Positions 44,966 to 54,546 of a stretch of 64,000 bases of DNA are shown here, piece after piece. Under the pieces are notes generated by a model. The model ran no database searches. It was not told where the DNA came from and worked only from the letters and a program-made list of their open reading frames with translations. The stretch comes from JAAZBW01 sp035647855 (GTDB lineage: Bacteria > Actinomycetota > Actinomycetes > Actinomycetales > Actinomycetaceae): NCBI GenBank assembly GCA_035647855.1, contig DASRMP010000048.1:1-64000 (forward strand), written 5' to 3'. Made by a program: the position numbers and the translations under genes. The stretch's first letter is position 1; the number at the start of each line of letters is the position of its first letter.

Positions 44966-46974
44966 CAGGCGCCTCCATCCGCGCTCGCGTGGGCCTTCCC
45001 GGCCTCGGTGAGCTCCCGCTCGGCGAGCTCACGCTCCCGCTGGGCTGCCTTGCGCTCTGCGATCGTCATTCCGGCGAATTCGCCTTCCGCCTTGGGTACC
45101 TCTACGTGTTCGGGTTTGGGTTTCGGACGTTTCGGGGTTGTGATGGTCGCGCCCGCGTCCGCCTCACCGGGCTCGGGCGCGGCCGCGGCGACGGCGGTTG
45201 CCACCTTGGCAGGACGCCGGTCGCCGGTGGGTGCGAACGAGCCGCGGCCCCGGTAGGTCGCTATCGAGGCCCCGAGGTGTGCGGGGTCGAGCCCGGAGAA
45301 CCGCCGTCCCTCACCGAAGAAGCGGGTGCGGATCAGCAGCTGCATCACCGGGTGTGTGAAGAGGAAGACGACGAGGAGGTCGACAAGTGTGGTCAGCCCG
45401 AGTGTGAACGCGAACCCGCGCACGCCGCCGACAGCAAGGAAGTACAGCACGGCCGCGGCCAGGAAGTTGACAGCGTCGGACGCCAGGATCGTGCGACGTG
45501 CGCGAACCCAGCCGTGGTCGACAGCGTCGCGCAGCCTGCGACCCTCACGTACCTCGTCACGGATACGTTCGAAGTACACGATGAACGAGTCGGCGGTGAT
45601 GCCGATCGCGACGATCAGACCGGCGACACCGGCCAGTGAGAGCCGGTACCCGGTGGTCCAGCTGAGGATCGCGATGGCGAGGTATGAGGACAGTGCAGCG
45701 ACGGAAAGCGACGCCAGCGCCACGAAGCCGAGCGCGTGGTACTGGATGAGCATGTAGATGACGACAAGTCCGAGGCCCACCAGCCCGGCAAGTACGCCAC
45801 GTTCCAACTGCTCGATGCCCAGGGTTGCCGAGATCTGCTCCTCGGACTGGACCTCGAAGTTCAGCGGCAGCGAGCCGAAGCTCAGCTGGTTGGCGAGAAT
45901 CGCCGCCGAATCCTGCGTGAAATTGCCGGTGATCTCGGCGTTGCCGTCCGGGATGACCACGTTGACGACTGGCGCGCTGATCACGTTGCCGTCGAGAACG
46001 ATGCCGAACTGGTTCTGCGGCGACGGAAGGTCGATGAGACGCTGCGTGACTTCATTGAAGACTTGCGCGCCCTCGTCGTCGAAGCCGAGTTGGACGATCC
46101 ACTCGTTGGTGACCGTGCCGAGCTGGGTGGTCCGCAGCCCGGAGGTGGCGGAGTCGACTTGGGTACCCTCAAGATCTGCCGGGCCGAGCGCGAACTTGGC
46201 CGTGCTCTCCGAGCTGCACGCGACAGCGGGATCGGCGGGATCGTACGTGTCGCCGCCGGCGAGGTTCGCCGGATCGGTGCAGTCGAGGACGTAGAAGTCG
46301 AAGACCATCTGCTCGGTCACCCACGCCTGGTCCGAGTTGGAGAGTGGCGTGGTCGTGGGTTCGTTGGAGAGAATGCCGTCGCCGTCGAGGTCGGCGGCGG
46401 CGAATGCGGCCTCCTCGATCTCCTGCTGTGATGGTGACCCGGATTCGGGAGCGACGTCCCCCGGAGCGGCGTCCGCCTCGGCGTTTTCCTCCGGGACGGC
46501 ATCTTCGGGCACGGCGCCGTCGTCGAGCGAAGCATCCGCCTCAGGCTCTGACGGCACGAGCATGTCCGGCGTGACGGGCCCCGGGTTTCCTACCATGAGC
46601 ACCGGCCGGAAGCGCAGCTGCGCGGACTGCCGGACGAGGTCGAGAGTCGCCTGCTCGGGTTCTCCGGGCAACGCGACCACGATGTTCTGCTGTCCCTGGC
46701 GGGTGATCTCCGCTTCGGCGACGCCGGAGGCGTCAACGCGTTGCCGGATGATCGAGATCGCCTGGTTGATGTCGTCGTCGGAGATCTGGGAGCCGTCCGT
46801 GGTCTTGGGCGTCAGGATGATCTGCGTGCCGCCCTCGAGGTCGAGAGCGAGCTTCGGCGCGAAAGTGGCGTCGCTGAAGCGGACGCCGCCGATCAGAACT
46901 CCAGCCAGGACCAGGAGGATGGTTCCCAGCACGAGGAGGGTGCGCCCCGGGCGCGCCGTCTTTCCAGTGGCCAC
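44965..46974 (-). CDS. secD: Protein translocase subunit SecD
   Basis: 669 aa with an N-terminal span (about 12-30), a large extracytoplasmic region, five C-terminal spans and a basic tail. LALDLEGGTQI is the D1 motif of SecD and SFIVYFERIRDEV the D6-type motif. The first periplasmic region has an acidic low-complexity insert at about 140-212, including DLDGDGILSNE (195-205), which looks like a calcium loop. It works with SecF and YajC. Confidence 0.96.
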   Translation of the reverse strand: MATGKTARPGRTLLVLGTILLVLAGVLIGGVRFSDATFAPKLALDLEGGTQIILTPKTTDGSQISDDDINQAISIIRQRVDASGVAEAEITRQGQQNIVVALPGEPEQATLDLVRQSAQLRFRPVLMVGNPGPVTPDMLVPSEPEADASLDDGAVPEDAVPEENAEADAAPGDVAPESGSPSQQEIEEAAFAAADLDGDGILSNEPTTTPLSNSDQAWVTEQMVFDFYVLDCTDPANLAGGDTYDPADPAVACSSESTAKFALGPADLEGTQVDSATSGLRTTQLGTVTNEWIVQLGFDDEGAQVFNEVTQRLIDLPSPQNQFGIVLDGNVISAPVVNVVIPDGNAEITGNFTQDSAAILANQLSFGSLPLNFEVQSEEQISATLGIEQLERGVLAGLVGLGLVVIYMLIQYHALGFVALASLSVAALSSYLAIAILSWTTGYRLSLAGVAGLIVAIGITADSFIVYFERIRDEVREGRRLRDAVDHGWVRARRTILASDAVNFLAAAVLYFLAVGGVRGFAFTLGLTTLVDLLVVFLFTHPVMQLLIRTRFFGEGRRFSGLDPAHLGASIATYRGRGSFAPTGDRRPAKVATAVAAAAPEPGEADAGATITTPKRPKPKPEHVEVPKAEGEFAGMTIAERKAAQRERELAERELTEAGKAHASADGGA

Positions 46975-46983
46975 GGATCTCAG

Positions 46984-47373
46984 CTATTCGTTGTCGCGTT
47001 TTTCGATGGGGTTGTCGAGTGTGGAGTCAATCGTCTCGTCATCGATCAGAGCGGGGCCGATCGGCTCCCCACCGGTGACCTCGTCAAACGCATCATCCTC
47101 GGACACGATGCCGAGAGGCAGAGTCGCGACGCCCTGGATGGCGTTGCGGAACCAGACGGTCTCGATACCGGAGGGGCTCTCCAGAGTCACGGCGTCCCCG
47201 TCGATGTCCACGACTGTGCCGTAGAAGCCGCCGATCGTACGCACCGTGGCGCCGACCTGGATCGCCGAGTCGCGCGCCTCTTCCTGAGCCTGACGTTGCT
47301 TCTTGGCATTCCGCGACATCCACCACATGAGCAGCGCGAATACCGCGATAAGAATGAGAAGAGTCGGGTCCAT
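46984..47373 (-). CDS. yajC: Preprotein translocase subunit YajC
   Basis: 129 aa: one N-terminal membrane span (about 4-20), the RNAKKQRQAQEE turn and a small beta-rich domain (VGATVRTIGGFYGTVVDIDGD), then an acidic tail. AAGGG precedes the ATG. It heads the yajC-secD-secF-apt unit. Confidence 0.93.
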   Translation of the reverse strand: MDPTLLILIAVFALLMWWMSRNAKKQRQAQEEARDSAIQVGATVRTIGGFYGTVVDIDGDAVTLESPSGIETVWFRNAIQGVATLPLGIVSEDDAFDEVTGGEPIGPALIDDETIDSTLDNPIEKRDNE

Positions 47374-47430
47374 GGTTTCCCTTCGTGTCAGCTCCAGGCG
47401 CCCTGAGGCACCCGGCAGTTGTCCGCGTCG

Positions 47431-47436
47431 AGTCTA
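47431..47436 (-). promoter_or_regulatory. -10 box of the yajC-sec operon
   Basis: TAGACT about 58 bp before the yajC ATG; transcription would start near 47424 and leave a leader with a normal Shine-Dalgarno. Confidence 0.35.
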
Positions 47437-47477
47437 GGCGCTGGTTCGGCGACGTCGAAATCTCCCACCGCGAACTG

Positions 47478-48500
47478 TCACGTGAAAAGCGTCCCATCTG
47501 AACCCGGCACGGCCATGCCGAGGTGGGTGAACGCGGAGGCCGTGGCGATGCGTCCCCGCGGTGTGCGCGACATCATGCCCTCGCGCACCAAGAACGGTTC
47601 CACCACCGTCTCGACAGTCTCAGGCTCCTCGGAAACCGCTGCGGCGAGGGTCCCGAGCCCGACCGGTCCCCCGTTGAACCGGCGGCACAACGCGTTGAGC
47701 ACCGCCTGGTCCAGACGGTCGAGACCGAGCGGATCCACCTCGAACAGGTCGAGCGCCGCGCGTGTTGCGGTCAGATCGAGATTGCCATCGCCGTGGACCT
47801 CCGCCCAGTCCTGCGAGCGGCGCAGCAGCCGGTTGGCTATTCGCGGCGTGCCGCGCGAGCGTGACGCCAGTTCGCTGCCGGCCTCCGGTTCCAGGTGGAC
47901 GCCGAGCAGGTTCGCGGAGCGTTTGAGCACCTGCTCCAGTTCCTCGTCCGAGTAGAACTCCAGGTGCCCGGTGAGACCGAAACGGTCCCGCAGCGGTGCC
48001 GGAAGCAGGCCAACTCGCGTGGTTGCGCCGACCGCCGTGAACCGCGGCAGCGTGAGCGGAATCGAGGTGGCACCGGGGCCCTTGCCCACGATGACGTCGA
48101 CTCGGAAGTCCTCCATCGCAAGATAGAGCATTTCCTCGGCGGGGCGCGCGAGCCGATGGATCTCGTCGATGAAGAGCACATCGTTCTCCTCGAGCGAGGA
48201 GAGAATCGCTGCGAGATCTCCCGCATGCTGGATCGCGGGGCCGGAGGTGAGGCGCAACGAGCCCGACGACTCGGCCGCGATGATCATCGCCAGCGTGGTC
48301 TTGCCCAGGCCGGGAGGACCGGAGAGCAGGATGTGATCAGGCGCGCTTCCGCGCATGCGAGCGGCGTCGAGGACGAGCTTGAGCTGCCTGCGAAGCGTCT
48401 GCTGCCCGACGAATTCGGCAAGTTCCCGGGGGCGCAGTGCCGACTCCGCCGCACGTTCGGTATCCATTGCGGTCGCGTCAGTGATCCGGCCGTCATCCAC
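47478..48500 (-). CDS. ruvB: Holliday junction helicase subunit RuvB
   Basis: 340 aa from the GTG at 48500, which overlaps the end of ruvA; an ATG ten codons earlier is less likely. Walker A GPPGLGKTT, Walker B FIDEIHRL, sensor motifs, and the C-terminal winged helix with FLVREGMMSRTPRGR. It drives branch migration with RuvA. Confidence 0.97.
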   Translation of the reverse strand: MDDGRITDATAMDTERAAESALRPRELAEFVGQQTLRRQLKLVLDAARMRGSAPDHILLSGPPGLGKTTLAMIIAAESSGSLRLTSGPAIQHAGDLAAILSSLEENDVLFIDEIHRLARPAEEMLYLAMEDFRVDVIVGKGPGATSIPLTLPRFTAVGATTRVGLLPAPLRDRFGLTGHLEFYSDEELEQVLKRSANLLGVHLEPEAGSELASRSRGTPRIANRLLRRSQDWAEVHGDGNLDLTATRAALDLFEVDPLGLDRLDQAVLNALCRRFNGGPVGLGTLAAAVSEEPETVETVVEPFLVREGMMSRTPRGRIATASAFTHLGMAVPGSDGTLFT

Positions 48501-49077
48501 GGTTGCCGCCCAGGTATCGGAGCGCGGCACGAAGGATCGCGGACTTGCCGGTGTTCTCGGCGCTCACAGCGCTGACGGCGGCGCTCGCATCGCTCGCGGT
48601 CCAGCCCAGTTGGGTGAGCGCGGCGACGACGTCCCCGTCCGCCTCGACGATCACCTGCGCCGTTTCCTCGGCGGATGGTGCGCCAATCTTCCCGGCGAGT
48701 TCGAGCACGAGCCGCTGGGCGGACTTCTTCCCGATCCCGGGGACGCGCTGCAACGTGACGAGGTCCTCATTCGCCACCGCTCGCCGGACGTCCTCCGGGC
48801 CGAGCACGGCGAGGATCCCGAGCGCGAGACGGGGACCGACGCCGGTGACGGTCTGGAGGATCAGGAACGTGTCCCGCTCATCGTCGTCGCCGAAGCCGTA
48901 GAGGGTGAGGGCGTCCTCGCGGACCACGAGTGTGGTTGACAGTGTCCCCTCCGAGCCGACGCGCAGCGAGGCGAGCGTGCCGGGGGTGGACAGGACCGTG
49001 AAACCAACCCCGCCGACATCCACCACGGCGTGGTCGAGCGCGATGTTCGCCACGGTGCCGCGCAGCGACGAAATCAC
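48493..49077 (-). CDS. ruvA: Holliday junction DNA-binding subunit RuvA
   Basis: 194 aa. MISSLRGTVANI start, OB domain, helix-hairpin-helix motifs TVTGVGPRLALGIL and RVPGIGKKSAQRLVLEL, and a C-terminal UBA-like domain (VVAALTQLGWTASDASAAV). It binds four-way junctions and loads RuvB. Confidence 0.97.
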   Translation of the reverse strand: MISSLRGTVANIALDHAVVDVGGVGFTVLSTPGTLASLRVGSEGTLSTTLVVREDALTLYGFGDDDERDTFLILQTVTGVGPRLALGILAVLGPEDVRRAVANEDLVTLQRVPGIGKKSAQRLVLELAGKIGAPSAEETAQVIVEADGDVVAALTQLGWTASDASAAVSAVSAENTGKSAILRAALRYLGGNRG

Positions 49078-49131
49078 GAAGGGCCTCCCGGAATCGAGAC
49101 TGTTGATCCGAACATGTGTGCGAACATCAAC

Positions 49132-49710
49132 CTAGCGCAGGTAGTCGCCCCTCGAGGCGTTCGATGGTCGGCGTGCCGCGCGCTCCGCGGCCGCCCACGC
49201 GCGCTGGGCGGGCGTCTCCGCTCCGGTGGCCGACGAGGTCGGACTCCCGGCCCGGAGGAAGTGGCAGATGGCGAGCGCGAGGGCGTCAGCGGCGTCGGCC
49301 GGCTTCGGCGCCTCACTAAGGCAGAGAATGCGCGCCACCATCGACTGCACCTGAGCCTTCGGCGCGTTGCCGTAGCCCGTGACGGAGGCCTTCACCTCGG
49401 ATGGGGTGTGCAGGCCGATGGGGATTCCGCGTTCGGCCGCGGCAACCATCGCAAGCCCGGAGACCTGCGCGACTCCCATGACAGTCGGCACGTTGTGCTG
49501 GGCAAAGGCACGTTCGATCGCGACCGCGTCGGGAGAGTGCATGTCCATCCACTCCCCCAACCCGCGCGAGATGGCGAGCAACCGCTCGGCCACCGGAGTT
49601 CCCGCCTCCGTGCGGAGTACGCCCACGGACACCATTCCCGGCGGCCGACCCGTCTCGATGACTCCGACGCCGCAGCGAGTCAGCCCCGGGTCGACGCCGA
49701 GAATTCGCAT
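49132..49710 (-). CDS. ruvC: Holliday junction resolvase RuvC
   Basis: 192 aa. RILGVDPGLTRCG provides the first catalytic Asp; VAIERAF the Glu; the C-terminal Asp pair lies in PADAADALALAI. The ATG shares one base with the yebC stop (TGATG), so yebC-ruvC-ruvA-ruvB form one operon. Confidence 0.97.
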   Translation of the reverse strand: MRILGVDPGLTRCGVGVIETGRPPGMVSVGVLRTEAGTPVAERLLAISRGLGEWMDMHSPDAVAIERAFAQHNVPTVMGVAQVSGLAMVAAAERGIPIGLHTPSEVKASVTGYGNAPKAQVQSMVARILCLSEAPKPADAADALALAICHFLRAGSPTSSATGAETPAQRAWAAAERAARRPSNASRGDYLR

Positions 49711-50471
49711 CAGTCGTCGCCGTCGAGTTGTGCCATGACCTCGTCGGACGCGTCGAAGTTCGCGTAGACGTTCTGGACGTCGTCGAGATCCTCCAGCGCA
49801 TCGATGAGCTTCATGATCTTCCTCGCGCCCTCCAGATCGACCTCGATCTCGGTGGCCGGCACGAACTGCACCTCGGCGGAGTCGTACTCGAACCCCGCGT
49901 CCTGCACGGCCGTGCGTACCGCGACGATGTCGGTCGGCTCGGACTCGATCACGAAGAAGTCGCCTGCGTCCGTGATTTCCTCGGCGCCTGCATCGATCGC
50001 GGTGAGGAGCAGGTCATCCTCGGTGAGACCCTCGACCTTCGGGACCTCCATCACGCCGCGCCGCGAGAACAGGTACGAGACAGAGCCCGGATCCGCCATG
50101 TTTCCGCCGTTGCGGGTGACTGCCACGCGCACGTCGGAGGCTGCGCGGTTGCGGTTGTCGGTGAGGCACTCGATCATGACGGCGACTCCGCCGGGGCCGT
50201 AGCCCTCGTACATGATCGTCTCGTACTCGGCGCCTCCGGCCTCCGCTCCGGAGCCGCGCTTCACGGCGCGGTCGATGTTGTCCGCCGGGACAGAGTTCTT
50301 CTTGGCCTTCAGGATGGCGTCGTACAGGGTCGGGTTTGCGGCAGGATCGCCACCGCCCATGCGGGCCGCAACTTCGACGTTCTTGATGAGCCGAGCGAAC
50401 AGCTTGCCGCGCTTGGCGTCGTTCGCCGCCTTCTTGTGCTTGGTGGTCGCCCACTTCGAGTGGCCTGCCAA
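49710..50471 (-). CDS. yebC: YebC/PmpR-family regulator or translation factor
   Basis: 253 aa starting with the diagnostic MAGHSKWATTKHKK and YEGYGPGGVA. The start codon is TTG, with a strong GGAGG five nt upstream. YebC proteins have been called transcription regulators; recent work ties them to translation of proline-rich stretches. Confidence 0.95.
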   Translation of the reverse strand: MAGHSKWATTKHKKAANDAKRGKLFARLIKNVEVAARMGGGDPAANPTLYDAILKAKKNSVPADNIDRAVKRGSGAEAGGAEYETIMYEGYGPGGVAVMIECLTDNRNRAASDVRVAVTRNGGNMADPGSVSYLFSRRGVMEVPKVEGLTEDDLLLTAIDAGAEEITDAGDFFVIESEPTDIVAVRTAVQDAGFEYDSAEVQFVPATEIEVDLEGARKIMKLIDALEDLDDVQNVYANFDASDEVMAQLDGDD

Positions 50472-50559
50472 TGTGCCTCCTTGCTCCGCTGCGCCGCTGC
50501 CGCGAAGGGCGCGGGGCCGGACCTAAAGGAAATCGACGTCGGTCGTCGTGCTGGGGACG

Positions 50560-50565
50560 ATTCTA
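50560..50565 (-). promoter_or_regulatory. -10 box of the yebC-ruvCAB operon
   Basis: TAGAAT upstream of yebC; transcription would start near 50553 and leave a leader of about 80 nt. Confidence 0.35.
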
Positions 50566-50648
50566 ACGCGGTAGCGAGCCGATCCCTCGCCCGCCATGCC
50601 CCCGCCCCCGCGCGCAGAGGCGAGGCGTGAGCTTCGGACAACCGGGAT

Positions 50649-51191
50649 TCAGGTTCCCGAGAGCTGCCGGATCGTGCCGTCCCAGCCGTCCACCAGCCAC
50701 TTCGCGAACGGCACGAGGTCCGACGGGTAGAGCGTCTCCCCCGCCGCCTGCGCTTCGTGCAGATCGTCGAGATGCCACCAGCGGTACTCGTCGAGCAGCT
50801 GGGTCTCCCAGCCGGTGAGTCCCGCCGGGTCGACGGCAGCGCCCGCGACCCTCGCATAGAAGAACAGTTCGTCCTGCCGAACCGTCCGTAATGCGAAGTC
50901 GAAGACCGCTGAACGTTCCCCGACGGGCCCGACGACGTCCTCGCGCCCCAGCAGGATGCCCGTTTCCTCTCGCGCTTCCCGGATCACGCCGGCCCGCGCG
51001 TCCTCCTCCCGTCGGTAACCCCCGCCGACGGTGAACCACCACGACCGTTCCGCTTTGCCCCAGTCGTGGCCGCGAATCAGCAGGAGGCGGTCGAACTCGT
51101 CGAAGATGAGGATCCGGGCGCCGCGGCGGAACAGCAGCCCGTCGGGCCCGGGCTGCCATTCAGGTCCGAAGACCTTGTCCGGATCGATCAT
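50649..51191 (-). CDS. Nudix hydrolase in the PIM/ruv region
   Basis: 180 aa from the ATG at 51191 (MIDPDKVFGPEW); a longer frame exists but reads into the upstream gene. The Nudix box is complete: G-G-Y-R-R-E-E then seven residues and REAREETGI. A Nudix gene at this place is conserved in actinobacteria between pimA and yebC. Substrate unknown. Confidence 0.88.
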   Translation of the reverse strand: MIDPDKVFGPEWQPGPDGLLFRRGARILIFDEFDRLLLIRGHDWGKAERSWWFTVGGGYRREEDARAGVIREAREETGILLGREDVVGPVGERSAVFDFALRTVRQDELFFYARVAGAAVDPAGLTGWETQLLDEYRWWHLDDLHEAQAAGETLYPSDLVPFAKWLVDGWDGTIRQLSGT

Positions 51192-51204
51192 GCGGAGGTG
51201 GGGG

Positions 51205-51783
51205 TCATCGGGGAGCGGGGGCTGCCGGAGGCATGGCATCGTCCATGTCGAACGTGACCGGCACGGGCGTGCTGATCCCCGCCAGCCGGCCCGGCACGGA
51301 GTTGCGCAGCCTGAGCGCTTGCGCCACACGCTCGTTGTGCATCGTGCGCGCCATGTTGGCGCGCTGCCAGCGCCGCTCTAGTCTCGTGAGCAGTCTCCGC
51401 AGTTCGGGGTCGTGTCCTGCCGCTTCCGCCACCTGCGGGACGATGATACGCAGGCCTCGGGAGAGTTCGGACTCCGCGAGCGCCCGATCGCGCAGTTCGG
51501 CCGGGCTCTCGTCGTACTCGCCGCTGCCACCGTTGAAGATGTTCTCGAGGCAGCGCATCGCGATGTCGGCCAGAATCACGCTGGACGCCGGGTCCAGCTG
51601 ACCGCTGCGTGCGATATCGATCGCCGCGACGGCGCGGCCCTGCAGCGTCCGCTCCAGCGTTGCTCCGGTGCGGACCACTTCGCTGTTGAGCCGCTCGGCC
51701 CGCGCCCGGATGCGGCTCCTGAGCAGCACGAGAACGATCGCGAGTGCCGCGAGGCCGAGGGCCACCCACCCGAGTTCCGTCAT
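51205..51783 (-). CDS. Single-span membrane protein of unknown function
   Basis: 192 aa: an N-terminal membrane span (about 5-22), a basic RSRIRARAERLN stop-transfer part, then a helical cytoplasmic domain and a proline-rich end. The overall build recalls LemA-type proteins. The start overlaps the pimA stop (ATGA), which suggests a role linked to envelope lipid synthesis. Confidence 0.75.
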   Translation of the reverse strand: MTELGWVALGLAALAIVLVLLRSRIRARAERLNSEVVRTGATLERTLQGRAVAAIDIARSGQLDPASSVILADIAMRCLENIFNGGSGEYDESPAELRDRALAESELSRGLRIIVPQVAEAAGHDPELRRLLTRLERRWQRANMARTMHNERVAQALRLRNSVPGRLAGISTPVPVTFDMDDAMPPAAPAPR

Positions 51784-52973
51784 GACTGCTTCCCCGAAGT
51801 GGGCCAGATGGACCAGCGGCGCTTCTCCGGTTCGGAGCGGCCGACTGCGGCGACGTTTGTCCTCTCGGAGGAGAGCACAAGCCGGTAAACGTCGAGGATC
51901 TGCGTGGCCACGTTCGCCCAGTCATAACGCTCGGCCCACGCCTGGACCGTCTCCGGTGACGGGACGGACGCGCCGCCGTCGAAAACGGAGAGCAGTTTGC
52001 GGGCGAGATCGTCACCGCTGCCGGTCTGGAAGTGCAGGCCGGCGGTCCCGTTCCCGGTCACGTCCCGGAATGCGGGAATGTCCGAGGCGACGACGGCTGC
52101 TCCACCTGCCATGGCCTCCACCAGCACGATGCCGAAGGATTCCGCACCGGTCTGGGGTGCGCAGTAGACGTCCACGGATCCGAGCAGCGAGGCCTTGTCC
52201 GCGTCGGTGATCTCCCCGAGGAACGTCACGCGATCACCGTACTGGGCGAGCGAGTGACGGATTTCGGTGGCTTCACCGCGACCGGCGATGAAGAAGCGCA
52301 TCTCGGGCCGCTCCTTCAGCGCCGGCCCGATGGCTGCCGCGAACACTGGAAGGCCCTTGCGGGGTTCATCGATCCGTCCGAGGAATGCAACCGTAGGGCT
52401 CCCGCCGTGCCGGCATCCGGCCCAGCGCGGGTCTGGGTCCGCCTTCCGGAACGCGTCAAGATAGACGCCGTTCGGGATGACGACGGCGCTGCCTCCGACG
52501 TGGTCGGCGATGGTGCGCCGGGCCTCCTCGGAGACGGCGATGCGTGCGTCGATCTTCTCGAGCAGGGACTGCATGGCGGGCGCCACGAGAGACATGGCGC
52601 GGGAACGCTCCTGGGAGCTGTGGAAGGTGGCCACGATCGGCACGTCCGCTTGCCAGAGAGCCAGGAGACCAAGCGAGGGTGGCATGGGCTCGTGGATGTG
52701 GATGAGGTCGAAGTCGTGCCCCGCGAGCCAGCGCCCCACCCTGTTGCTGGCCTTCGGCCCGAAGGCCAGGCGCGCCACCGAGCCGTTGTAGTTGATGGGG
52801 ATGCTGCCACCCGCGGACACCACGAAGTCCGGAAGGCTCTCGGTATCCTCCGCGGGCGCGATCACCGAGACCTTGTGGCCGCGGCCGATCAATTCGGCCG
52901 CCAGGTCGCGGATGTGGAACTGCACGCCGCCGGGAGCGTCGAACGAATACGGGCAGACGATACCGATTTTCAC
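51780..52973 (-). CDS. pimA: Phosphatidyl-myo-inositol mannosyltransferase PimA
   Basis: 397 aa GT-B glycosyltransferase, family GT4. PYSFDAPGGVQFHI is the N-terminal glycine-rich loop; IHIHEPMPPSLGLLAL and the EX7E motif around APQTGAESFGIVLVEAM are typical. It adds the first mannose to phosphatidylinositol at the inner face of the membrane. It is followed by the acyltransferase, pgsA and HIT genes, exactly as in mycobacteria. Confidence 0.93.
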   Translation of the reverse strand: MKIGIVCPYSFDAPGGVQFHIRDLAAELIGRGHKVSVIAPAEDTESLPDFVVSAGGSIPINYNGSVARLAFGPKASNRVGRWLAGHDFDLIHIHEPMPPSLGLLALWQADVPIVATFHSSQERSRAMSLVAPAMQSLLEKIDARIAVSEEARRTIADHVGGSAVVIPNGVYLDAFRKADPDPRWAGCRHGGSPTVAFLGRIDEPRKGLPVFAAAIGPALKERPEMRFFIAGRGEATEIRHSLAQYGDRVTFLGEITDADKASLLGSVDVYCAPQTGAESFGIVLVEAMAGGAAVVASDIPAFRDVTGNGTAGLHFQTGSGDDLARKLLSVFDGGASVPSPETVQAWAERYDWANVATQILDVYRLVLSSERTNVAAVGRSEPEKRRWSIWPTSGKQS

Positions 52974-52988
52974 GGTGTTTCCCTTCGC

Positions 52989-53927
52989 TCAGTTCGCGGA
53001 CGCCCTGCGCGCGAGGCGCTCGGGGTCGAGATCCGCCACGAACACCTTCTGGAGCAAGTGCCAGGAGGTGGGGTGTGTGGTGATGTAGTCGGTCAACTCG
53101 TCGACCCATGCCTGCGTGAGAGCGGCGACTTCGTTTCCCTCGACGTCGTCGGGAAGGGTGATCGGGCCCCGGAACTCGAGCTCGATTCCCCACCGCTTCC
53201 GGCCGTCGCGGCCCGTGATCCGGTCCGAACGGATACCCACGAAGTAGAGCGGCATCTTCCCCTTGAGGGAGAGCGCGGCAGGCCCGACGGCGAACAGGGC
53301 AGGCTCGCCCGCGAGCCTCACCTCGATGCCGCCGCGCGTCAGGTCCCGGTCCGCCAGAAGAGCGACCACGCGCTTGCCGGCGATCGAGCGGCTGAGGAGT
53401 TTCCGGAAGACGTTCTGACCCTTCTCGAGCGGAATTACCTCCATGCCCAACGACTCGCGGAAGTCCAGGAATGCCCGAAAGAGGCTCTCCGGCTTGAGCT
53501 TCTCAGCGACGGTCAGCACGGTGTTCAAGTGCGCGGTCACCCACGCCCCCGCGATGTCCCAGTTTCCGGTGTGGCCGAGCGCAAGCACTACTGATCGGGT
53601 ACGGAGGTCCTCCTCCGAGGTCTCCGTATGGATGGCGCGTACGCGGTCGGCGAGCTTCTCCGGCGTGGCGAACTTGGCCAGCATGAACGTCTCGGCGTAG
53701 TAGCGGCCGTACTCGCGCATGCCCTCGCGAGCAAGCCGATCCAGTTCCGCGGTGGACGCCCGCGGGCGAACACGCGCCAGGTTGGCACGCAGTTGCGCGG
53801 TGCCACCCTTGTTCATCCGGGCAGCGGCCCTGAACCCGATGTCGAACGCGCCCCTGACGAGGCCTTCGGGCATCTTCGGGATCAAGTCCCACGCCGCCAC
53901 GGCGACCCTGCCCAGATCAACCGGCAT
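52989..53927 (-). CDS. Phosphatidylinositol mannoside acyltransferase (PatA-like)
   Basis: 312 aa. The acyltransferase HX4D motif is GHTGNWD, and the family is LpxL/HtrB-like. It should acylate the mannose of PIM1 or PIM2. It overlaps pgsA by 11 nt and lies 15 nt before pimA. Confidence 0.9.
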   Translation of the reverse strand: MPVDLGRVAVAAWDLIPKMPEGLVRGAFDIGFRAAARMNKGGTAQLRANLARVRPRASTAELDRLAREGMREYGRYYAETFMLAKFATPEKLADRVRAIHTETSEEDLRTRSVVLALGHTGNWDIAGAWVTAHLNTVLTVAEKLKPESLFRAFLDFRESLGMEVIPLEKGQNVFRKLLSRSIAGKRVVALLADRDLTRGGIEVRLAGEPALFAVGPAALSLKGKMPLYFVGIRSDRITGRDGRKRWGIELEFRGPITLPDDVEGNEVAALTQAWVDELTDYITTHPTSWHLLQKVFVADLDPERLARRASAN

Positions 53928-54546
53928 GCCGTACCTCCCTGTCCTGCCGATATACGGCGTACATCCGCTGGATCACTGTGATGAAGGAGGCGACTGCCGC
54001 GTACCCCACCGCGATCGTGAGCACCCAGTCGGGCAGTCCCAGCCCGACCAGGAGGCAGCCGAGCAGACTCACGACCAGGCGGTCCACGCGCTCCGCGATG
54101 CCAACGGAGGCCTCGTAGTTCACTGCTTCTGCCCTCGCCCGCGCATAGGAGACGATGAGCGCGAGCGGCAGGAGGGCGAGCGCGAAACCGAATGTCCAGG
54201 TTCCGAGTGGTCCCGGAATCGTGAGCGAGTGGATCGTGATCGCCGCGTAGATCGATGCGTCCCCGAACCGGTCCATCGTGGAGTCGAGGAACGCGCCCCA
54301 CTTGGACTCGCGTCCCATCTCGCGGGCCATGATGCCGTCGATGGAGTCGGTCAGGAGCACGACCCCCAGCAGCAGCGGCCCCGATACCAGGTGTCCCCTG
54401 GCGAGCAGTCCGAACGAGATCGCCGCCGTGAGCACGGTGCCGGTCACTGTCACCACGTCGGGAGATATCCCTGCCCTCACCAGGGCGCGGGCGATCGGCC
54501 CGAACGCCCGGCGCGAGAACGAACGCCCATGGCGCCCAAGAACCAT
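53917..54546 (-). CDS. pgsA: CDP-alcohol phosphatidyltransferase (phosphatidylinositol phosphate synthase)
   Basis: 209 aa with several membrane spans. The family signature is complete: TDSIDGIMAR, then G-A-F-L-D and STMD, giving D-x2-D-G-x2-A-R-x8-G-x3-D-x3-D. By gene context it makes phosphatidylinositol phosphate rather than phosphatidylglycerophosphate. The start shares one base with the HIT gene stop (TGATG). Confidence 0.92.
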   Translation of the reverse strand: MVLGRHGRSFSRRAFGPIARALVRAGISPDVVTVTGTVLTAAISFGLLARGHLVSGPLLLGVVLLTDSIDGIMAREMGRESKWGAFLDSTMDRFGDASIYAAITIHSLTIPGPLGTWTFGFALALLPLALIVSYARARAEAVNYEASVGIAERVDRLVVSLLGCLLVGLGLPDWVLTIAVGYAAVASFITVIQRMYAVYRQDREVRHAG

